A DNA stretch of 64,000 nt, taken from NCBI GenBank assembly GCA_963573385.1, contig CAUYLG010026615.1:1-64000 (forward strand), given 5' to 3'. The position numbers and the translations under genes were made by a program. Of this stretch, positions 12,491 through 28,845 are shown one piece after another. The stretch's first letter is position 1, and each line of letters starts with the position of its first letter. The notes beneath the pieces are model-generated. The model searched no databases and was not told the origin of the DNA. It saw nothing but the letters and a program-made list of their open reading frames with translations. The DNA is from Cacajao melanocephalus (taxonomy: Eukaryota; Chordata; Mammalia; Primates; Pitheciidae).

Positions 12491-13111
12491 CACCATATTT
12501 TGGCTGAACCATGTGAAAGTAAACTACAGACACTGTAATCCTGAATACATCTGAATACTTTAGTCTGGGTTGCTCAAGAGGAAGGACTCAAAACAGAGGC
12601 TTTCGCAAAGGACCCCATGCCATTATCGCATTTAGGAAAAGTAACAGCCATTCCCCCTTGTCATCCTCCATCTAGTCTATGCTCCAATTGCCTCGGTTGT
12701 CACCGTTTGATTTTAAGAATTAAGATTGCATGATTTTGCTGTTCTGTGATCAGCAGTTATTAAAGTGGTCCTGCAAGACCCAGGTAATTCTTTCTTGTTT
12801 TTCTTATTATTCCTCAAATCCCTGGGCTACGAGAAGGTGGAGAACAGGGTGGCTGCTTTTTCCTTTCCCTTGGTGGTCACTCAGGAGCACTTCTGTGTTC
12901 AGAGCCAATTCCAGGGCCCTCCACTCCAAAGGACCAAGAGAGGTCTACTTTTTGCATCACTTCTGATTGTGAAGACCCCCAAGCTCTGCAAAAGGAATTC
13001 CGGAGGAAGAGGCAGTGGTGGGGCCAGGGTATGCAAACAGCTTTCCCCATTTGCCGGGGCTGCGACCTGCAGAGCCATATGTAGCTCACTTCTCTTAAAA
13101 GTAGATGCTGG

Positions 13112-13448
<337 letters not shown>

Positions 13449-14842
13449 TCATAGTAAATAGTAATTTGGGGGAAAGAATGCTCATTAATTTGCATGTCCT
13501 TAAGTGGCAACTCAGAAATGTAGGCTGATCCTTGATCATTCTCTTTATGTCCAAAATGGTACTGTAGCTTCCAGGAGAAGAGAATGTGAAGCAACATCTT
13601 CTTTCCACATGGCCCTGGTCTGGTTCAGGAATTTCAACCACACAGGCTGGGGGCTGGCTGGGTTTGGCCCAAGGCAGAGTGAGGTCATGGTGGGGACTTG
13701 GCCTCCTGGAAGGCAGGGCTTGCTTGGGTCTCTCAAGCTGGCTAGGCTTTCTGCTGAGTCAGGCAGAGCCTACCTCCCTTCTGCCACCCTGCAGGCAGCT
13801 CACCACACCAACAAACTTTCTCAGGGTTCCCACTCCAGCCAGGCTGGAACTGGAGGCTGTGATATCCCATGAGTTGCCCTGTTGTCCCTCTCACCCAGGC
13901 CCATCAACCGCGGTGGGACAGAGGGGAAAGAGGCGGTGGCCTTGGTGGGAAGAGCACAGGCTTCCAAAAGGACCTGAGTCTGGACCCTGCCCCATCTCCT
14001 CAGCGTGACCTTGGAAACCACACTCGGTCTCGCCCACCCTCAGATCCCTCTGGGTGTCCACACAGCTGCCTGGCACAGTGTGGACCCTGGCAAGTGGGAT
14101 TCTTGCTATCACAGCTCTGAGAGAGGCCCATTGAAGGAGGTGTTGGCAAAGATGCAGGAGCCCAGGAAAAAAAGTGCAGATGTTGGCAAGGGTGTCTGGG
14201 CACCTGTCCACAGGAGGAAACACTTCACCTGGGCCTTGAAGAGAGAGAACAGGGTTGTTGGCAGACAAGAGAAAGGGCATGGAAGGGGATGGTGGAAATG
14301 GAGACGCTGGGGCCAGTCTTAGTGCAAACGACAAGCACACGAGGAAAGGGATCTGGGGCTGACACACATGGGACCAGGGAAGGTTGCCTGGAGGAACGGC
14401 AGCTGAGCCCAGGGTTGACAGGGAGGGAGAAACTCCACTGGCAGCCAAGGAAGAGGTCTGAAGGCTGAGGGGACACGCTGTGCAAGGGCCCTGGGGTCAA
14501 GGGGAGTGGGGAGTGTTAAGGGAGGGCAGGGACGGAGAAGAAGTTACCAAGAAGTTGGGGCTTTGCCCTGCAGCCCCCATGGGAAGCGCCACAGGGTTCT
14601 CCACAGAGGGGGACAGGTACAGATCTGTGAGTCTGAAACGGGACCTGCCTTGCCTGCCCGAGACCCAATGCCGTGAGCCCTCTGGGGGCTTACAGCAGTG
14701 CCCAGGGTGCTACAGGCTTGGGGAAGGAACGTGTGGGAGAGGAAGCACACCAGGGCCACGCCAAGCACAGCTGTTTCCAGCCTTCAGCGTGTTCCAAATT
14801 CAGGCCAACTTCCACAGGACATTGACATTGTTTTGTTTTTAA

Positions 14843-15148
<306 letters not shown>

Positions 15149-18100
15149 ACAGTACATTCTTCTTTGTGTTTAGGATATTCCATGGGCCTGGGGTTCAGCA
15201 TGATACACTGAAGGAAAGCAATGTCAAGCAGCCCCAAAAGCGAGTTGTCGGGGCTTCACGTGTGCCAGCAGAAAAGCCGTTCACTGAATGAAATGATGAG
15301 GGCCTGCAGTTTCTCTGAAGGTCCCAGGTCTCATTACCATTGTGGACAGTCCCTTGGCCAGCAAGTGGCCAGCGGTTCCCAGCTGGCGTGAGGTGTGTGC
15401 TGGTCTCTCAGTACCCAGAAGTGCTACTTCTTGGGCTGGATTAGGGAATGGCTTGCTTATTCATCCATTTCACCAGCGTTTACTAAGGGCTTCCCCCGTG
15501 CCAGCCATCATGTGGGTCACGCAGAGGGCAGGACAGACAGAGCTCTGACCCTCAAGCAGGGCAGACATGCGGGAAGAGATGCGCTGATTACAGACCAGGC
15601 CAAGTGCTGTGTGGGAGAAGGGCTTTGGGACAGCAGAGCCTGTGAGAGTCTCGGAAGGCCTCCCCTTCAGGGTGAAGGCTGAGCTGAGGCCTGAAAGTGG
15701 AGTAGACAGTGTTAATTAGGCTAAGAGCGGAAAAGCTGTTTGTGATAGGAGACAGAAGCTCTTTGCACCATAAATTATGTCTCCTATTCAAGACAAAGGT
15801 GGGAAATGAAGACATCATCTCTGTAAATACCTGCCAGTTCCTGTTAGGGTTCCTGCAGGTTTCTAAATTTCACAGAGATCACTTGGGTAGAGTTGTCGTG
15901 CATTCTTTCTCTATTATGCCAGAGAAGGCTTCCCTGTATTGGAAACAGATGGATTAAGAGAGATCTAAACAATCGAGGAAGAAGGTGGGAATTCCAGGAT
16001 GGGCTCTAAAGTGCAGGTGGAAGGGTGAGGCTTCCGTAGGAAAAGGGAGGAGACTACAGGGAGGGAGGGGCAGGAAGAGCCAGCTTTGGACGCACTTACA
16101 GGGATGAAGCCTGCTGGGTTGTATTTCTCTGTGATTAGGGGTGCATTCGGGAGGGTACTGCCTGTCTGTGCCCAGAAGGGCTCTCCCATGCCCTCTGGCT
16201 GGCTGTGAAGGGCAGTAACCTCTGGGCCCCACCAGTTCACTTCACCATCTGTCAGGCCCATCGGCTCATGGTCCTTACCAGGGACCACTCCTGCCTTTTC
16301 TGAGAGCACTAGTGCTTCTGCCACATGCATAGCTCCTGGCTCTCTCTGCCCCAGCGCTGACCTTCACCTTCTCTCGAGACAGGCAGCAGAGCATGATGAG
16401 TGGCTAAAAATGCTGATGGCAGTGGTAGAGTGCCTAGGTTCTTACCTTGGCTCTGCCTCTTACTTGCTGTGTAACCTTGGGTGAGTCACCTAACCTCTCT
16501 GAACCTATCTCCTCCTGTGTGCAAAGGTAATAATAATAGTTCCTATGTCACAGGGTTCCTGTCAAAATTAAATGAGCAAGTACAAGCAAAGCACTTGCTA
16601 CAGCACCTAGTAAAAGAAGAGTCAAGGGCTCCACACATTTGCTACAGCACCTAAAGAGTCATGGGCTCCACGCATTTGCTATTTTTCATAGTATTCTAAT
16701 TAAACTGTGATATTGCATTTCATCATGGAACGGTTTAAAAAAAAATGGGTCAAGAGATTTGACTGCAGGGGGTTGTGTCTAGATTTTCCTCAACCATAAG
16801 TGTAAGAAAACTCCCAGCTGAGGATTGCAGCTGTATTTACTGGGCGTTAGTGCAAAGTTTCTTCCCACAGAGAGACAGTGCTGGAAATTCAGAAGCCCCA
16901 GCTGGTATATTCCTGGCTGTCAAGCTCAACAGGAGGCCAGCTTGTGAAACTTAAAACCCAAGAGGAAGCTTTGCAGTCCCCTGGATGGGGAAACTGAGGC
17001 CCAGGAAGGGGTAGAGCCTTACCATACTCCCAACCACCACCCTGGGGGGGAAAAAGACTTCAGCTTTCAGCCAGTGGGGGCTCCCCAGGAAATCAGTTAC
17101 CTAGAACCATGAGGAGGGGGTCACTTGGACCTGGGTCTCCAGCTTGGGCTCCTGCTTCCAGCTGCCGTGTCCCCAGCAGACCCTGGTCTCAACTGGTGGG
17201 AGCCATGGCGGGCTAAACAGGAAGGTGGGGATGTGAGAGATGGTGCCAAAGCCTGGGCCTTTGTTACTTGTTTTTAGTTAAACTTTTCATTTAAGATCAC
17301 TGTAACTCACAAGCAGTTGTAAGAAATAATACAGAACCATTCCATGTACCCATTACCCAGTTTCCCCTAGCAGTGACATTTTGCAAAACAATAGGACCAT
17401 ATCACAACCAGGATACTGACCTTGACATAGTCAAGTCACAGATGGCTCCATCCTCACAAGGACCCCTCTAGTTGCCCTTTTACAGCTGCATCCACTCCCC
17501 ACCCTACCCACACCCTCCTCGGCCCTGACAGCCGTGAGTCTGGTCTCTGTTTCTCTAGTTTTGTCACGTGAAGAACAAAACATCAGGGGAATCAAGCAGT
17601 GTGGAATCTCTGGGGACTGACACTTTGGTCCTTCGTATTGAATGAATGAGCTCATGTTCTGGGCTTTGGCCTGGTTTGAGAGGAAGGGGCCTGGCTATCT
17701 CCTTCCTGGGAGCCACAAGACACACTCTTAGAACTTTTGGTGGATTGAGACATTAAGCTGGTCAAAAAACCAAGGCCGTTGTGATTGGGCCAGAACTGCT
17801 GCTTGAGGGGAGGGTTTGGGCCCTCTGTTCCTCAGTCTCCCCAGGTGGTACAGCCCGCCCCCACCTCCTGGTCTCAGTTTCCCTCTGCCCTTCACCTCCA
17901 GTCTGGGCTGTAGTTCACATCAGGGGCCTGCCCTTTCCCCGATACATCTGGTGGCTGGGCCCCAGGCCCAGAATAGGCCATTGTGTAAACAGGGCCTACG
18001 TGATCAAGACATGAAAACAAAGCCAAGAGCAGGAAGCCGCTTGGGCCATCAGTGCAATTAAACTCAGAAGCAGAGTCCCTGAGGGCCTGCTGTACTTGGG

Positions 18101-19393
18101 ACACTTGGGGTCAGCGGGGCAAAGTAGAAGGCTGCTGCAGGAAGGAGGTGGTCATAAGACATCGCTGGCAGCAGAGGCGAGGGTGCGGCCCCCACCCCAC
18201 AGGTCCCACAGGAGCCCTAGAGACAGCATGGAATGGGCAGTGGCCTAGCCCAGGGCATAGCCAGCCTGCTGGAACTCAGGCCCCCAACAGCAGCAGCCTA
18301 ACAAGGAGAGGAGATGACTTCTTGGCATCAGAACACCCATCTTACTGCTCTAGCATCCAGTTGTGAACTTTGTCCACATGGCCCTGACTCTCTCTATGGG
18401 GCAAGGGGAAAATAAACCCTTGATACAGTGTGCACACAGCCCCTGGCTACTTTCTGTTGGCCAGAAGTTGGTCATGTGACCACACTTAGCTGCAAGGGAG
18501 GCTGGGAAATGTAGTCTCTATTCTGAGCAGTTGTGTACCCCAGGAAACATCAAGGTTCTGTAGGGGAGAACAAAAATTGGGGCAACTAACAGGCAGTTTA
18601 ACAAGCCTCTCTGTGCCGTAGTTTCCTCCTCTGTGTAATGGAGAGAATGAGAGCAATTCCTCATATAGGGCAGTTATGGAGGTCCAGTGAGTTACTGCAC
18701 ACAAAAACACTTAGTGCTGGGCAGACAGCCAGAGCTCAGACATAGCTATTATTATTTTTATTACTCAATGACACCCTGCACGTTGCAGCCCAGCACAAGC
18801 TGGTAGATGCTGCTGCTGTTGGGGACTCCACTGACCCCAAACCCTAGGCTTTTTTACGGGCCACACAGCCCTTCTTCCCTCAGGGCTCCTGGCTGACCCT
18901 GGGGAAGCACCCCCTGTGGCTGGGCCTGGCCACAGGCCCCTGTGCACTGCTCTGCCAGTCCTGTGTCCTCACAACCTCCAAGCAGATGGTCTGGCCCAGC
19001 AGGATTCATGCCAGCTCAGCTGCAGGAAGTGGCTAATCTGTCTCGTGTGGCTTTTCACAAATGGTCTGGTTTTTGGTGCTCAGTCCCCAGCATGGGAAGG
19101 AATCCAGGGATGGCAGGGGTGACTGCAGGACAGCCTCTCCCACTTGGTATGGTCTGGAATTCTGGACTAGGCCCTGTAGGGGTGGTAACAGAAGGGCATG
19201 TAGCCCAGCTCTTGGAAATGCTGAGTCCTAGCACAGTGGGCATCCTGGTTGCCTGGGGAGCAGCTGGCAGCATGTTTTTTCCTTGTCCCCACATACGCTC
19301 TGATCCTCACTCCGTTCTCACCATGTGGCCCCTCCCCAACCCACCGAGAACCCACTGACAAGGATGACAAATATGAGTGAAAAAACATCATGA
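15149..19393 (+). other. MGLL intron with old repeat remnants
   Basis: No exon seen. An L2-like dispersed repeat shows near 15465-15720 (GTTTACTAAGGGCTTCCCC, then GAGAGTCTCGGAAGGCCTCC). A MIR complement lies near 16400-16610 (GTAACCTTGGGTGAGTCACC) and again near 18590-18750 (TTTCCTCCTCTGTGTAATGG). A two-copy tandem repeat of about 43 bp covers 16593-16680 (CTCCACACATTTGCTACAGC). An L1M-type fragment lies near 17265-17500 (TGTAAGAAATAATACAGAAC, CACAACCAGGATACTGACCT). Confidence 0.6.
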
Positions 19394-19695
19394 GGCCAGG
19401 TGTGGTGGCTCACTCTTATAATCCCTAGCACTTTGGGAGGCTGAGATGGATGGATCACCTGAGGTCAGGAGTTTGAGACTAGCCTGGCCAACATGGTGAA
19501 ACCCCGTCTCTACTAAAAATACAAAAATTAGCCTAGTGTGATGGTGGGTGCCTGTAATTCCAGCTACCTGGGAGGCTCAGGTAGCAGAATCGCTTGAACT
19601 GGGGAGGCAGAGGTTGCAGTGAGCCACGATTGTATCACTGTACTCCAGCTTGGGTCACAGAGCAAGACTCCATCTAAAAAAAAAAAAAAAAAAAA
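19394..19695 (+). repeat. Alu element
   Basis: From GGCCAGGTGTGGTGGCTCAC to a 20-nt poly(A) at 19676-19695. Full-length dimer, about 1.2 kb upstream of the MGLL exon with the catalytic Asp. Confidence 0.96.
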
Positions 19696-20333
19696 GAATA
19701 AGAATCAAGGGCTCACTCTTGCCCCTATGGGCCTGAGAGATTCCTAGAAACTTCTCTCCAGATCCTGTGGGGCAAATGCCAGAGATCAAGGCAGTGGAGG
19801 CTGAGCTGTCTCTATGGAGGCAGGAGGAGTGAAGCCAGAAACCCAAACAGGCCAGGGAGAGCAAGGACAGGGGACAGAGCAGCCCCTTGAAAGGCAGGCT
19901 CCATGGGCTAGTGGTTGAGGAGGGAGGACCCACATCCCTTAGAGGGGCAGAGATGGCCTTGGGCACCGCCAGGGCCCAGGCCTCCCTGTCAGAGCCTCTG
20001 ACCACCCTGTGCAGCCCTGGAGGGCACTGAGGCCAGAGCCCACTGTAGCTCAGACCTGCCCTTGGGTGTCCCTCATTCCAAAGCCCATCATCAGTGCCCG
20101 GCCGAAGCCCCTCCCAGGGACTCCTAGCACAGGCCCTCGCTTTCCAGCACAGACCCCAGTAAACTGTTCCTGCAGTTTACAGTTTGCCCCTCATCCAGTT
20201 CCACTAGGTGGACACCATATCAGCAGAGACAGAGAACAAAATGAAATGATAAAACTGCTACAGAGCTACTTTTTAATGAAATAATTGATGTGAACAATAT
20301 GCTGCTGCTTATATTTTTAAAAATACAAATTAA

Positions 20334-20652
<319 letters not shown>

Positions 20653-20903
20653 ATACTTGAAATTTTCTACAGGCACCCATGTGTATGTGAAACGCTCAAG
20701 CCTGAAAGGAGAGGCAGTACAAGTGGTGCAGATAAGGTTTGTGGATGAACTCCGCTGGCCCTCAGAGCCACACCCAAGCCTAGCGGACCTGAATGGAATC
20801 AACCTTACAGCCCAGAGCAGAAGGAAAAACTACAGGGAAATAGGAATGGCCTATGGAAGGGAGCCCCGCCCATGCTGATGGAACTCTCTCCTTCTTCCTC
20901 CAG

Positions 20904-21119
20904 GTCGACATTTATAACTCAGACCCCCTGATCTGCCGGGCAGGGCTGAAGGTATGCTTCGGCATCCAGCTGCTGAACGCCGTCTCTCGGGTGGAGCGCG
21001 CCCTCCCCAAGCTGACTGTGCCCTTCCTGCTGCTCCAGGGCTCTGCCGACCGCCTGTGTGACAGCAAAGGGGCCTACCTGCTCATGGAATCAGCCAAGAG
21101 CCAGGACAAGACTCTCAAG
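20904..21119 (+). CDS. MGLL: MGLL coding exon, residues 191-262 (catalytic Asp)
   Basis: The exon is 216 nt, phase 0 at both ends, with acceptor CTCCAG and donor GTGAGC. It starts VDIYNSDPL and ends SQDKTLK. It carries Cys201 and Cys208 of the lid, Cys242, and the catalytic Asp239 in the strand-turn GSADRL. At residue 253 the codon TCA gives Ser, whereas I recall Leu (LLMELAKS) in human. That is a tolerated-looking surface change and a hint that the sequence is not human. Upstream and downstream Alus in opposite orientations flank the exon. Confidence 0.96.
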
Positions 21120-22220
21120 GTGAGCAACTGCCACCTCCCATTTCCTCGAAAGGTTGGGGGGGCGGGGAGGCAGCACCCTTTGGGGCATATCTGCCCAGAC
21201 CCCTGAGGGCCAACTCCCAGGTGTCGGGACCAGCCTGCTTGGCCAAGAAATAAATACAAGGAATCCCAGCCGCCTATGAATTTCAAGAGAAAACTCGAGT
21301 CATTTGCTGATTGTTTTGAATGAATGAGCCTCAAAGGGAAAAGGAAAGAACAATCAAAAGATGTTATAGGCAAGAAAAGAATCTGCAGCTGGGCACTGAG
21401 CAAATCACATCTCCCAAGAGAGACATGTCCAGGCTCCAAGGACACATGTGATGCCCAAGCCTCCCTCTGCACCAGCAGTGGCTGTAGTCTCCCAGGAGCT
21501 GTGGCCACCAGGGGGCTCAGGGCACACAGGTGCTGGCAGGACTTGATGGAGCCTGATCTGCAAAGGGACCTACCAGAGCTGGCCCTCTAGCTAGAGGCCC
21601 CGAGGACAGACCCTGCAGCTTGATTATGTGGAATACTAGATACCAAGACTGCAATGGACTAACTCAAAAGGCCTCTTAATAAGATGAGCAATGTGGTTCT
21701 GGGATCTAGACATGCTCATTTTGTTTGTCTGATTCATGAGAAAAGCCTCCTGAAGGGAGGAACACCTACCAGGTATTCATCAAGTGTTATCCCTGGAGAT
21801 GCTCTGTGCTGGGTTTGGCAGGCCAAGCCCAGGGGCATATTTACATCCTGGTCCATGCAGTTGGGGCTCCCTGGACTGTGCTGCCCTGGGCCTGCACCCT
21901 GGGTCAATGACCATTTTTCACTAGGTTATAAAGAGACCAGGTAAACTCACTTCAGCTCACACACCCACTAAGTAGAGAGCTGGGATTGGAACTGAGATTT
22001 CTGGACTCAAGCCCCATCGTTTCTCTTCTCTCCTCACTGTGCAGACAAAGGCTTATATCTTTGCAAACTGTCAAGTGCATCCCTGGCATCATTACTGATT
22101 TGCAGATGCTGACCTGTACCAGCTCTGGTGTAGACTCATAGGTGAAGAGAAAGAAGTGAAAAAAAAAATGAAAAAAAGGGAAAACTGGCTCTTATTAACA
22201 CTGGAGAGTCTAAAAACACT

Positions 22221-22346
22221 GAGCCAGGTGTGGTGGTGCATGTCTGTAATCCCAGCTACCCAGGAGGCTGAATAGCGGGCATCACTTCAGCCCAGGAGTT
22301 TGAGACCACCCTGGGCAACACAGTGAGACCCCATCTCAAAAAAAAG
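22221..22346 (+). repeat. Alu-type monomer (FLAM-like or truncated Alu)
   Basis: Starts GAGCCAGGTGTGGTGGTGCATG and ends GTGAGACCCCATCTCAAAAA after about 125 nt. It is one arm only, without the second monomer. Confidence 0.8.
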
Positions 22347-24613
<2,267 letters not shown>

Positions 24614-24739
24614 ATTTATGAAGGTGCCTACCATGTTCTCCACAAAGAGCTTCCTGAAGTCACCAACTCCGTCTTCCATGAGATAAACATGTGGGTCTCT
24701 CAAAGGACATCCGTGGCAGGAACTTCATCCCCACCCTGA
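24614..24739 (+). CDS. MGLL: MGLL last coding exon, residues 263-303 and stop
   Basis: The coding part is 126 nt, 41 codons plus TGA, after the acceptor ATTGCAG. It starts [10 protein letters not shown], where His269 completes the Ser-Asp-His triad, and continues through the C-terminal helix to an end rich in Ser and Pro. The last ten residues (SVAGTSSPP region) differ from the human tail I remember (ATAGTASPP) at three positions: 295, 296 and 300. The frame joins exactly from the exon at 20904-21119. Confidence 0.96.
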   Translation: MYEGAYHVLHKELPEVTNSVFHEINMWVSQRTSVAGTSSPP

Positions 24740-26908
24740 ATGCACTGGCCGGTGCCCAGCTCAGGGTCTAGGGGGACACAGGCAGGGGAAGGGCAGAGAT
24801 GGCTTCGCAGATGTGGCTTGCAAAAACAAACAAACAAAAACCCCAGAAATTGGAGAAATCCCTAGCACAATTTACTAAAAAATAACAAAAAGACATTTTT
24901 GTTATACATTAGGCTGTCAGACACTGGACCTACCTTCATGGGTAGACACTTTATGCAAAAAAAGAGAAAGGTCCCAGGTGATTTTTCACAGAGAATGTGC
25001 TAAAATATCCACTTAAAACAAAGCCAAGCCTCTGCCCTGCCTCTCCCAGTTCCCACAAGGGTTCCAGGAAGTCCTGGTATTCCCAGGACACCAGACTGCA
25101 ATAACTGGAAGCGCCTCCCTCCTGCCCACCCCTTGCTCGCGCCCCAGCATCCTCTCTCACTGGCCTCCACTTGGTGGCCTTTCTCTGGCCATGTGATGAG
25201 GTGGCTGCTGTCTCCACAGGGGCCAGCTCCCTGGGGCAGACTCATGTGCCCCTCTGAGACCCAGAAAATGCCCAGCACTTCCTCCAAATGAGTAGCCACC
25301 CATGACTTTGTGGGCTCCTTGTCAGCCCAAGGCCAGGCTTTGCAGAGGGGAGGGGGGTGAGGCTTAAGTCAGAAAGAGAACTGAGCAGGAAACTGAGGCT
25401 CTTCTTTGCCCCCTGCCCTTCCCCTCCTGCCAGGGGGAGGCTGAGGTTGGCCCCTGAGTACTATCTGTACTCACAAAGGCTGCTTTTCCTCCGGAGTCAC
25501 TAATTTTATCTGATGCTATGAGAGAATTGTATTGAAGATGAAATGTCTAATATATAATGTATATTTTAAAGCAGAGACTATTTTGGTGGGTAGGTGGGAG
25601 GGAGCAAGGTGAATCCGAGCAATCAAAGGAATTGGAGCTTGATGCTACTGTATAGAATTGGATGGGTTGGGTGGTGGTGGGGCCAGAAGGCCCTGTGCTC
25701 CAGGAGCTGAGCCAGCAGCCCTAGAGAGGGGATTTGCCTGGGCCTTTCCTATGGGCAAGGTCTGGTGCCCTTCCTGCCCTTCTGGGACCATGGAGCAATG
25801 GCAGCCCATAGGGATGTGGTCCCTGGGCTTGGGCCTACGTATGGCCCAGAGCTACCCTGAGACCGTCAGTGCTAGCAGCACAGCTACCTCTGGTGGCAGG
25901 AGAAGAGAGGCCCAGCACAGGGGCAGGCCAGGCCTCCCTGCCCAGGTCTTCACGGAGCACTCAGTGACCCAGAGCAGGGAATGGAGGTAACCCCAGCCCT
26001 GCCCCAGGCCACAGCAGGACAGGCCAGGCCAGGCCTCACCCAAGGCCAAGGCTGGCATCACCTTTCGAAGCTGAGGCCCTGGGCCTAGTCTGCCCTTCTC
26101 AGGTGCCAACACCACCCAGCCCTGCCCTTGGCCTCACTTGGTGCCAGCAATAAGTGGGGGGTCACCGCCTCGGGAATACTTTCACCTTCTAAATGGGACT
26201 TGCTGTTACCTCAGGAGGCCCCTTAGTGCAAATATGACCCTGGTCAGGGTGTTGCCACCGTTGAAGCCCTGCAGAAGGTGCAATCTAGGGATCCTGGGGC
26301 CACAGAAGAGGGGGCCACTTCCCACCAGGGCCCCCAACATGACGTCTAGGCGTCGGGGGCTCCTGCCCTTCTTCCTCCCGCAGCAGGAACTGCCACTGCT
26401 CTCCCAGGCCCTGTTCTGGAGGCTAACCTTGGTCCCTAGAGAGTGCACCCCTCCACCCTCCCTCCAGCAGCCCTGAACACACCATGGCAGAGCCAGGAAC
26501 GGGTCACCCTGCTGAAGATCACTCTGTGCCCTAGGGCAGGAGCCAAGCCCTCACTCGACATGGGGCCGGTGGGGGCCTGGGTGCTGACCCGGCCCAGGTC
26601 CCCACAGAGCACCTTCTGTAGTTCCAGCTTGTCTCCCTGGCTTCTCTTTGAAGGAGAAAAATGTAAAATGCATGCTGAGAGAGAAAGCCAGTCCTGCCTG
26701 CTCAGTCAGCCCCAGCAGCAGGGCAGCCATGGGAATGTTTCTGCTTCTCAGGAACAGAAGACCAGGAACCCTTTCCCAAAGCCCAGAGAGGCCCTGGGCT
26801 CAGATCTGCAATTCTCCCCAGGAGCTGTGATAGAGCAGGTCAGACAAAAGTCCCTACGCCTCCCCGCCGCCTCTCCCAGATGCATGTGATGCCATTGCCA
26901 TTCCCCAA

Positions 26909-26914
26909 ATTAAA
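26909..26914 (+). terminator. MGLL: possible alternative MGLL poly(A) signal (ATTAAA)
   Basis: ATTAAA lies in the MGLL 3' UTR, about 2.2 kb after the stop, with TG-rich sequence (GCATGTGGCC) just downstream. It is the second most common poly(A) hexamer. Use of it would shorten the UTR by about 1 kb. Only the motif supports it. Confidence 0.3.
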
Positions 26915-27871
26915 TATCGGCATGTGGCCTGACCAGGGACTCTTTAGAAGCATGACATTATTTATATGAAGGCTCTCACAGACACATATGACACTTCAGT
27001 AGTATTTGCATTCCTGGTTAAAGAATCACCAACATTTAAAAGGAAAACCTTTCTGAAATTAGGACTCTTTCATGTCATCTGGAAGGGGCTGGTACATCCA
27101 CCCACCATGTCTGCCTGCTGGGTCAGCAGCCTGCACAGGGCCCTGTGCGTGAGCGTGCCTAACATCTCACACGTGGCCACTCCAGAGCCGGTCCCTGTGT
27201 TGGAAAGCCGTGAAGCCTTGAGTTGAGTTCCTTCTCGATATTGACAGCTCCGTGCTGACATTCTGAGCTCTGGAATTGCACCAGCACAGGGATGGGGAGG
27301 AAATGAGGTTTGGAAGGGATGCCAGGTCTTGCACAGCTTGGCCTCAAGAAGGTGAGAAGAGGGCAAAGGCCAGGAGAGGATCCAAAGGCCTGGGACACAA
27401 GCACCAAGTGCCACTGTCAACACAGCCTGGTCCATACAGAAATGGGTTTCATGCCCGGAAAGCTTTTTAAAGAAAGATGCCACCTGCGGCTGGTGATGGC
27501 CACAACCCTACTGGCCTCAGTTCCTTGAAGCGGCGAGGGGTAGAGAGTCAGCCTCCCTCCCTTGCCGCAGTGACCCAGCTTCCCTCCACTTCTGGGTGGC
27601 TCTGGGCTCACTGAGGCAGCACTGGTGGGTGCTCTGAAAACCCACAGGCTCTGCTCGGACCCCACCCCCAGGCTGACGCAGGTCCCATCTCACTCTCTTC
27701 TTTCACTAATTGCTAACATAGACCTTATTGGGATCACAATGGCTTCACAAGCCAGCTGTCAGGTTTGCTATGTCACTGCGGCTTGGTCACATCCCTGCAT
27801 GTATACTGTCTGCAGGGCACATATGTATCCGTTTAGAGCTAAAGGAATCAGTGTACACTACAGCTAATCCT

Positions 27872-27877
27872 AATAAA
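27872..27877 (+). terminator. MGLL: MGLL distal poly(A) signal (AATAAA)
   Basis: Canonical AATAAA, followed within 20-35 nt by a TG-rich element (CATCTGTGTCTGTC). That is the expected arrangement of signal, cleavage site and downstream GU element. Its position gives a 3' UTR of the length expected for MGLL. Confidence 0.7.
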
Positions 27878-27893
27878 CCCGATGTTTTCGGAA

Positions 27894-28680
27894 TGGCATC
27901 TGTGTCTGTCATAGCAGCCTTGGACCCTGGATGGCAACCTTCCTTGCAGAGAGCACAGCAGGCCCTTTTTGAGACAGGTTGAGCCCTGGCTGAGCCACGC
28001 CTGTCACCTGATAGCAACTCCAGCAGTGCTTCCTGGATCAGCATGTGTGAAGTTTTTATCTTCTCCCATCCACACCTGGAGCAGATTTCAAAACACACAT
28101 ACCCACTTGCAGACCCTGCCCTGTCACTGGGGAGGACGAAGCCCAGGCTGCCCCCTGCGCCAGCTTCACGTGGCTTGGGCTTCCTCCAGGGCCCCATGTG
28201 GGGCCTCAGCCCTCCCTCCTCAGCATAGGGAACCTGGCCTCCTGCTGCTTGGCATCTTCTACACCCCTCTCTGTTCCACACCCACACCTGGCCCAGCCGC
28301 TTCCCTCCTGAGAGTGGCCAGGATCATGTGGCTTCACCAGCATTTGAGGGACAGCAACAGCGCCCTCCTTGGCAGGCCCCACTTTCTCACCTGCACCCAG
28401 TCTGTTTCCACACGGAGGCGAGAGGTCTGTTAAAGTACGATTCAGACTGTGGCCCTTCTCTGCTCAACATCCTCTGGTGGCTACCATCTCACCTCAATAA
28501 AAATAAAGGCCGTGGTTCTTGCTGACCTACGGGCTCTGGGCCTTTGGCCTCCCCTCTCCCCATCCTCCAAGTCCACTCGGTCCTCACTATGCTGGCCTCC
28601 TCGCGGGCCGTATTCTTAGTGAGGCTCTCCCCCAGGCCCTGCCCTGCCTTCTCCTCCTCCAGTACATTTGTCGACATCTG
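27894..28680. other. intergenic, downstream of MGLL
   Basis: Unique-looking sequence after the MGLL poly(A) site. A stretch near 28300-28560 with CCTCAATAAAAATAAAGG holds two AATAAA-type hexamers, but no transcript evidence is visible. Confidence 0.5.
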
Positions 28681-28845
28681 ACATGACAGATCTGCTTGTG
28701 CTCTGTCCCCTCCCATGGGTATGTGAGCTGCAAAAGGGCATGTCCCTGCACTATACCTCTGCCTGCTTCCCAGAAGGTCCCTGGAAAGACCTGTCTGATA
28801 GGACAAGGAGGGAAGGAGTGGGTGAGTGAATGAATGAGTGACGAA
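28680..28845 (+). repeat. L2-like 3' end
   Basis: The order GTATGTGAGCTGCAAAAGGG, CTCTGCCTGCTTCCCAGAAG, then GAGTGAATGAATGAGTGA, follows the end of the mammalian L2 element. That end has a 'gagggcaggga...' segment and finishes in TGAA repeats. It is diverged and the identification is by pattern only. Confidence 0.5.

Larger units (their letters stand above)
24740..27893 (+). other. MGLL: MGLL 3' untranslated region
   Basis: This is non-coding sequence after the MGLL stop, running to a probable cleavage point about 16 nt after AATAAA at 27872-27877. The resulting length of roughly 3.1 kb agrees with my memory of a long MGLL 3' UTR. It holds an A-rich stretch (24826-24900) and an AT-rich stretch (25540-25575). 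Unlike the intron it contains no Alu. Short open frames in it are not conserved-looking and are ignored. The 3' end is inferred. Confidence 0.8.

Noticed and set aside
13891..14448. 185-codon - strand frame in an MGLL intron
   Set aside because: GC-rich intronic sequence of low complexity, Pro/Ser/Leu-rich, without domain or partner exons.
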